A DNA stretch of 64,000 nucleotides from Flavobacteriales bacterium (lineage in GTDB: Bacteria > Bacteroidota > Bacteroidia > Flavobacteriales_F > PHOS-HE28). Positions 62,186 to 64,000 of this stretch are shown here, piece after piece (position 1 is the stretch's first letter; the number at the start of each line of letters is the position of its first letter). The stretch spans positions 1,342,245 to 1,406,244 of the forward strand of contig JAMLHB010000001.1 of assembly GCA_023957375.1 (NCBI GenBank), read 5' to 3'. The notes under the pieces are model-generated. The model was not told where the DNA came from, searched no databases, and saw only the letters and a program-made list of their open reading frames with translations. Position numbers and translations under genes: made by a program.

Positions 62186-62341
62186 CTTGGGATGCCCCGG
62201 TTCGTATCGCGGCGTGCCGGCCATCGTGACGTCCAGCACATAGGAATGGCCGTGGATGTTGGCGCACAGCCCGTCGTGGCAGCGCAGGGCATGGGCCATC
62301 TCAAAGTGGAACCGCTTGGTGACGCGCACGGATTGCGCCAT
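61892..62341 (-). CDS. queD: 6-pyruvoyltetrahydropterin synthase family / 6-carboxytetrahydropterin synthase
   Basis: A 149-residue T-fold enzyme. Zinc ligands His17, His30 and His32 are visible in EMAHALRCHDGLCANIHGHSY, with catalytic Cys26 in the same segment. QueD makes 6-carboxytetrahydropterin on the route to queuosine and 7-deazaguanine; PTPS-like activity is the alternative. It starts five bases after the tryptophanase stop (minus strand), suggesting one transcript. Its last 97 codons are duplicated at 59918-60211. Confidence 0.92.
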   Translation of the reverse strand: MAQSVRVTKRFHFEMAHALRCHDGLCANIHGHSYVLDVTMAGTPRYEPGHPKDGMVIDFSELKKLVNTAVVDRYDHALLLHESDRAQASTGHELFGRTVFTPWQPSCENVLLDIVERLQAALQGRTVLQAVRLQETASSWAEWERPAVP

Positions 62342-62346
62342 GGTCT

Positions 62347-63720
62347 TCACAGGGTTTCGAAGTGGGCCGTAAAGTGACGAAGGAATTTTGGTTCCTTCAT
62401 GATCTTCAAGCCCCTGGCCTTGTCCTTGCGCCGCATCACCTCTCCGAAGGCCTCGGCCACGTATTCGATGTGGCTTTGCGTGTACACCCGGCGTGGAATG
62501 GCCAAGCGCACCAGTTCCATGCGGGCGGGTTTCAGCGAGCCGTCCTCGGCATAGGTGCCGAACATCACCGATCCGATCTCCACGCTGCGGATGCCGCCGA
62601 TGCGGTACAGTTCGCACACCAGTGCCTGGCCCGGGTATTGTGCCGGAGGGATGTGCGGGTACAGCTTCTTTGCGTCGATGTATACGGCATGCCCGCCGAT
62701 GGGCAGCATCAGGGGCACGCCCAGCTCCGTCAGGCGGTCACCCAGGAAAGCGGTGCTCTTGATCCGGTATTGGAGGTAGTGCGGGTCGAAGACCTCCTGC
62801 AGGCCAATGGCGATGGCCTCCATGTCGCGCCCGGCCAAACCACCGTAAGTGGAAAAGCCTTCGGTGATGATGAGCAGGTTGGTGCACGCCTCGGCCAAGG
62901 CAGCGTCCTTGAATGCAATGAATCCGCCGATGTTCGCGAAGGCGTCCTTCTTGGCGCTCATCACGGCCCCATCGGTGAGGGCGAACATGCGCTGCGCGAT
63001 CTCGCGGTAGGACAGGTTCTCCATGCCCTGTTCGCGGTGCTTCACGAAGTAGCTGTTCTCCGCTATTCGGCAGCAATCCAGCATCAGCAGCACGCCATGG
63101 TGCCTGCAGATGGAAGAGATCTCCTTGGCATTGGCCATGCTCACGGGCTGGCCACCGCCGCTGTTGTTGGTCACCGTGAGGATCACCGCGCCCACGTTGC
63201 CCTTGTGTTCCTTCAGCAGGCGCTCCAAGGCCGCCGTGTCCATGTTGCCCTTGAAGGGGTGCAGTAGCGCGGTGTCCTCGTTCTCCTTGATCGGGATGTC
63301 GATGGCGGTGGCGCCGGTGAACTCGATGTTGGCGCGCGTGGTATCGAAGTGCGTGTTGCTGATGAACACCTTTCCGGGTCCCCCGAGATGGCCGTAGACG
63401 ATGCGCTCCCCGGCACGCCCTTGATGGGTGGGCAGTATATGCTCCATGCCGGTAAGCTCCTGCACGGCTTGCTGCATGCGCTCCCAGGAACGCGAACCGG
63501 CATAGGCCTCATCGCCCTCCATTACCCCGGCCCATTGGTGGGCGCTCATGGCGCTGGTGCCGCTGTCGGTCATGAAGTCGATGATCACGTCCTTGGAGCG
63601 CAGCAGGAACGGGTTGTAATGTGCTTCCTTCAGGAACCGCACACGTTCCTCCTCGGTGCTCAGGCCGATGGGTTCCACGCTCTTGATGCGGAACGGCTCA
63701 ATGATGGTTTGAAACTGCAT
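62347..63720 (-). CDS. tnaA: tryptophanase
   Basis: A 457-residue PLP enzyme that cleaves tryptophan to indole, pyruvate and ammonia. The start is MQFQTIIEPFRIKSVEPIG. PLP-Lys258 lies in MSAKKDAFANIGGF, with THQGRAGE and NNSGGGQPVSMAN around the cofactor. The segment CELYRIGGIRSVEIGS matches tryptophanase (VEIGS) rather than tyrosine phenol-lyase (MERG). The upstream gene, two bases away, is a phenol-lyase-like paralogue, so the two form a tandem pair of aromatic amino-acid lyases. Confidence 0.92.
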   Translation of the reverse strand: MQFQTIIEPFRIKSVEPIGLSTEEERVRFLKEAHYNPFLLRSKDVIIDFMTDSGTSAMSAHQWAGVMEGDEAYAGSRSWERMQQAVQELTGMEHILPTHQGRAGERIVYGHLGGPGKVFISNTHFDTTRANIEFTGATAIDIPIKENEDTALLHPFKGNMDTAALERLLKEHKGNVGAVILTVTNNSGGGQPVSMANAKEISSICRHHGVLLMLDCCRIAENSYFVKHREQGMENLSYREIAQRMFALTDGAVMSAKKDAFANIGGFIAFKDAALAEACTNLLIITEGFSTYGGLAGRDMEAIAIGLQEVFDPHYLQYRIKSTAFLGDRLTELGVPLMLPIGGHAVYIDAKKLYPHIPPAQYPGQALVCELYRIGGIRSVEIGSVMFGTYAEDGSLKPARMELVRLAIPRRVYTQSHIEYVAEAFGEVMRRKDKARGLKIMKEPKFLRHFTAHFETL

Positions 63721-63722
63721 GT

Positions 63723-64000
<278 letters not shown>

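Overview
The window looks like a chromosomal contig of a GC-rich member of the Bacteroidota, probably Flavobacteriales-like. The evidence is: several secreted proteins with C-terminal type IX secretion (T9SS) sorting domains; a CarboxypepD_reg-type TonB-dependent receptor; HHH-barrel, PorV/PorQ-like and OmpA-like envelope proteins; a Cys-poor DksA/TraR protein; and TAnnTTTG-type -7 promoter elements with no clear Shine-Dalgarno sequences. No CRISPR array, rRNA gene or replication origin was seen. One tRNA gene is present, the initiator tRNA.

Layout. 1-3266 is a less GC-rich defence-like block: a two-helix membrane protein overlapping a 47-residue proline-rich protein, then a single-chain XamI-type endonuclease/adenine methyltransferase fusion. 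3566-6262 holds a thiolase, an echo of its 3' end, an orphan gene and a vapBC-like toxin-antitoxin pair between two copies of a ~150 bp repeat. 6362-15448 holds a lipoprotein hydrolase, a 2H phosphoesterase, a LytS/LytTR-type two-component pair, a T9SS protein and an acyl-CoA dehydrogenase, with two copies of a GC-rich structured intergenic element. 15494-16719 is a complete insertion sequence. 17046-25218 holds T9SS cargo, an O-methyltransferase broken by an amber codon, threonine aldolase and a HisKA_2-type sensor kinase. 25228-31394 (minus strand) is an OmpA-like protein followed by the compact run hpt-adk-obg-PAP2-crcB-pafA. 31513-45089 is mostly envelope and housekeeping genes, including kynA, plus a GIY-YIG nuclease gene between two 181 bp direct repeats. 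45211-52601 is a TonB receptor with a secreted hydrolase-fold protein, a PadR-PspC operon and tRNA-fMet. 52759-59921 is an agmatinase-type enzyme, stress and redox genes, a PAS kinase with a REC-CRP regulator, and an MbnP/MbnH-like copper-protein pair. 59847-62341 is a rearranged zone in which a DUF2281/PIN module lies inside ~260 bp direct repeats and inside a 365 bp duplication that copied the ends of the mbnH-like gene and queD. The window ends in tnaA and a partial tyrosine phenol-lyase-like gene.

The most unusual pattern is that three unrelated small modules (VapBC-like, GIY-YIG, DUF2281/PIN) each lie between direct copies of a locally unique palindromic repeat. Leftover copies of neighbouring genes' 3' ends (thiolase, MbnH-like, a CRP-type regulator, a TPR protein) lie at or near such sites. 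This suggests a repeat-driven way of gaining small cassettes at gene 3' ends. Gene functions are inferred from motifs read by eye; no database search was run.
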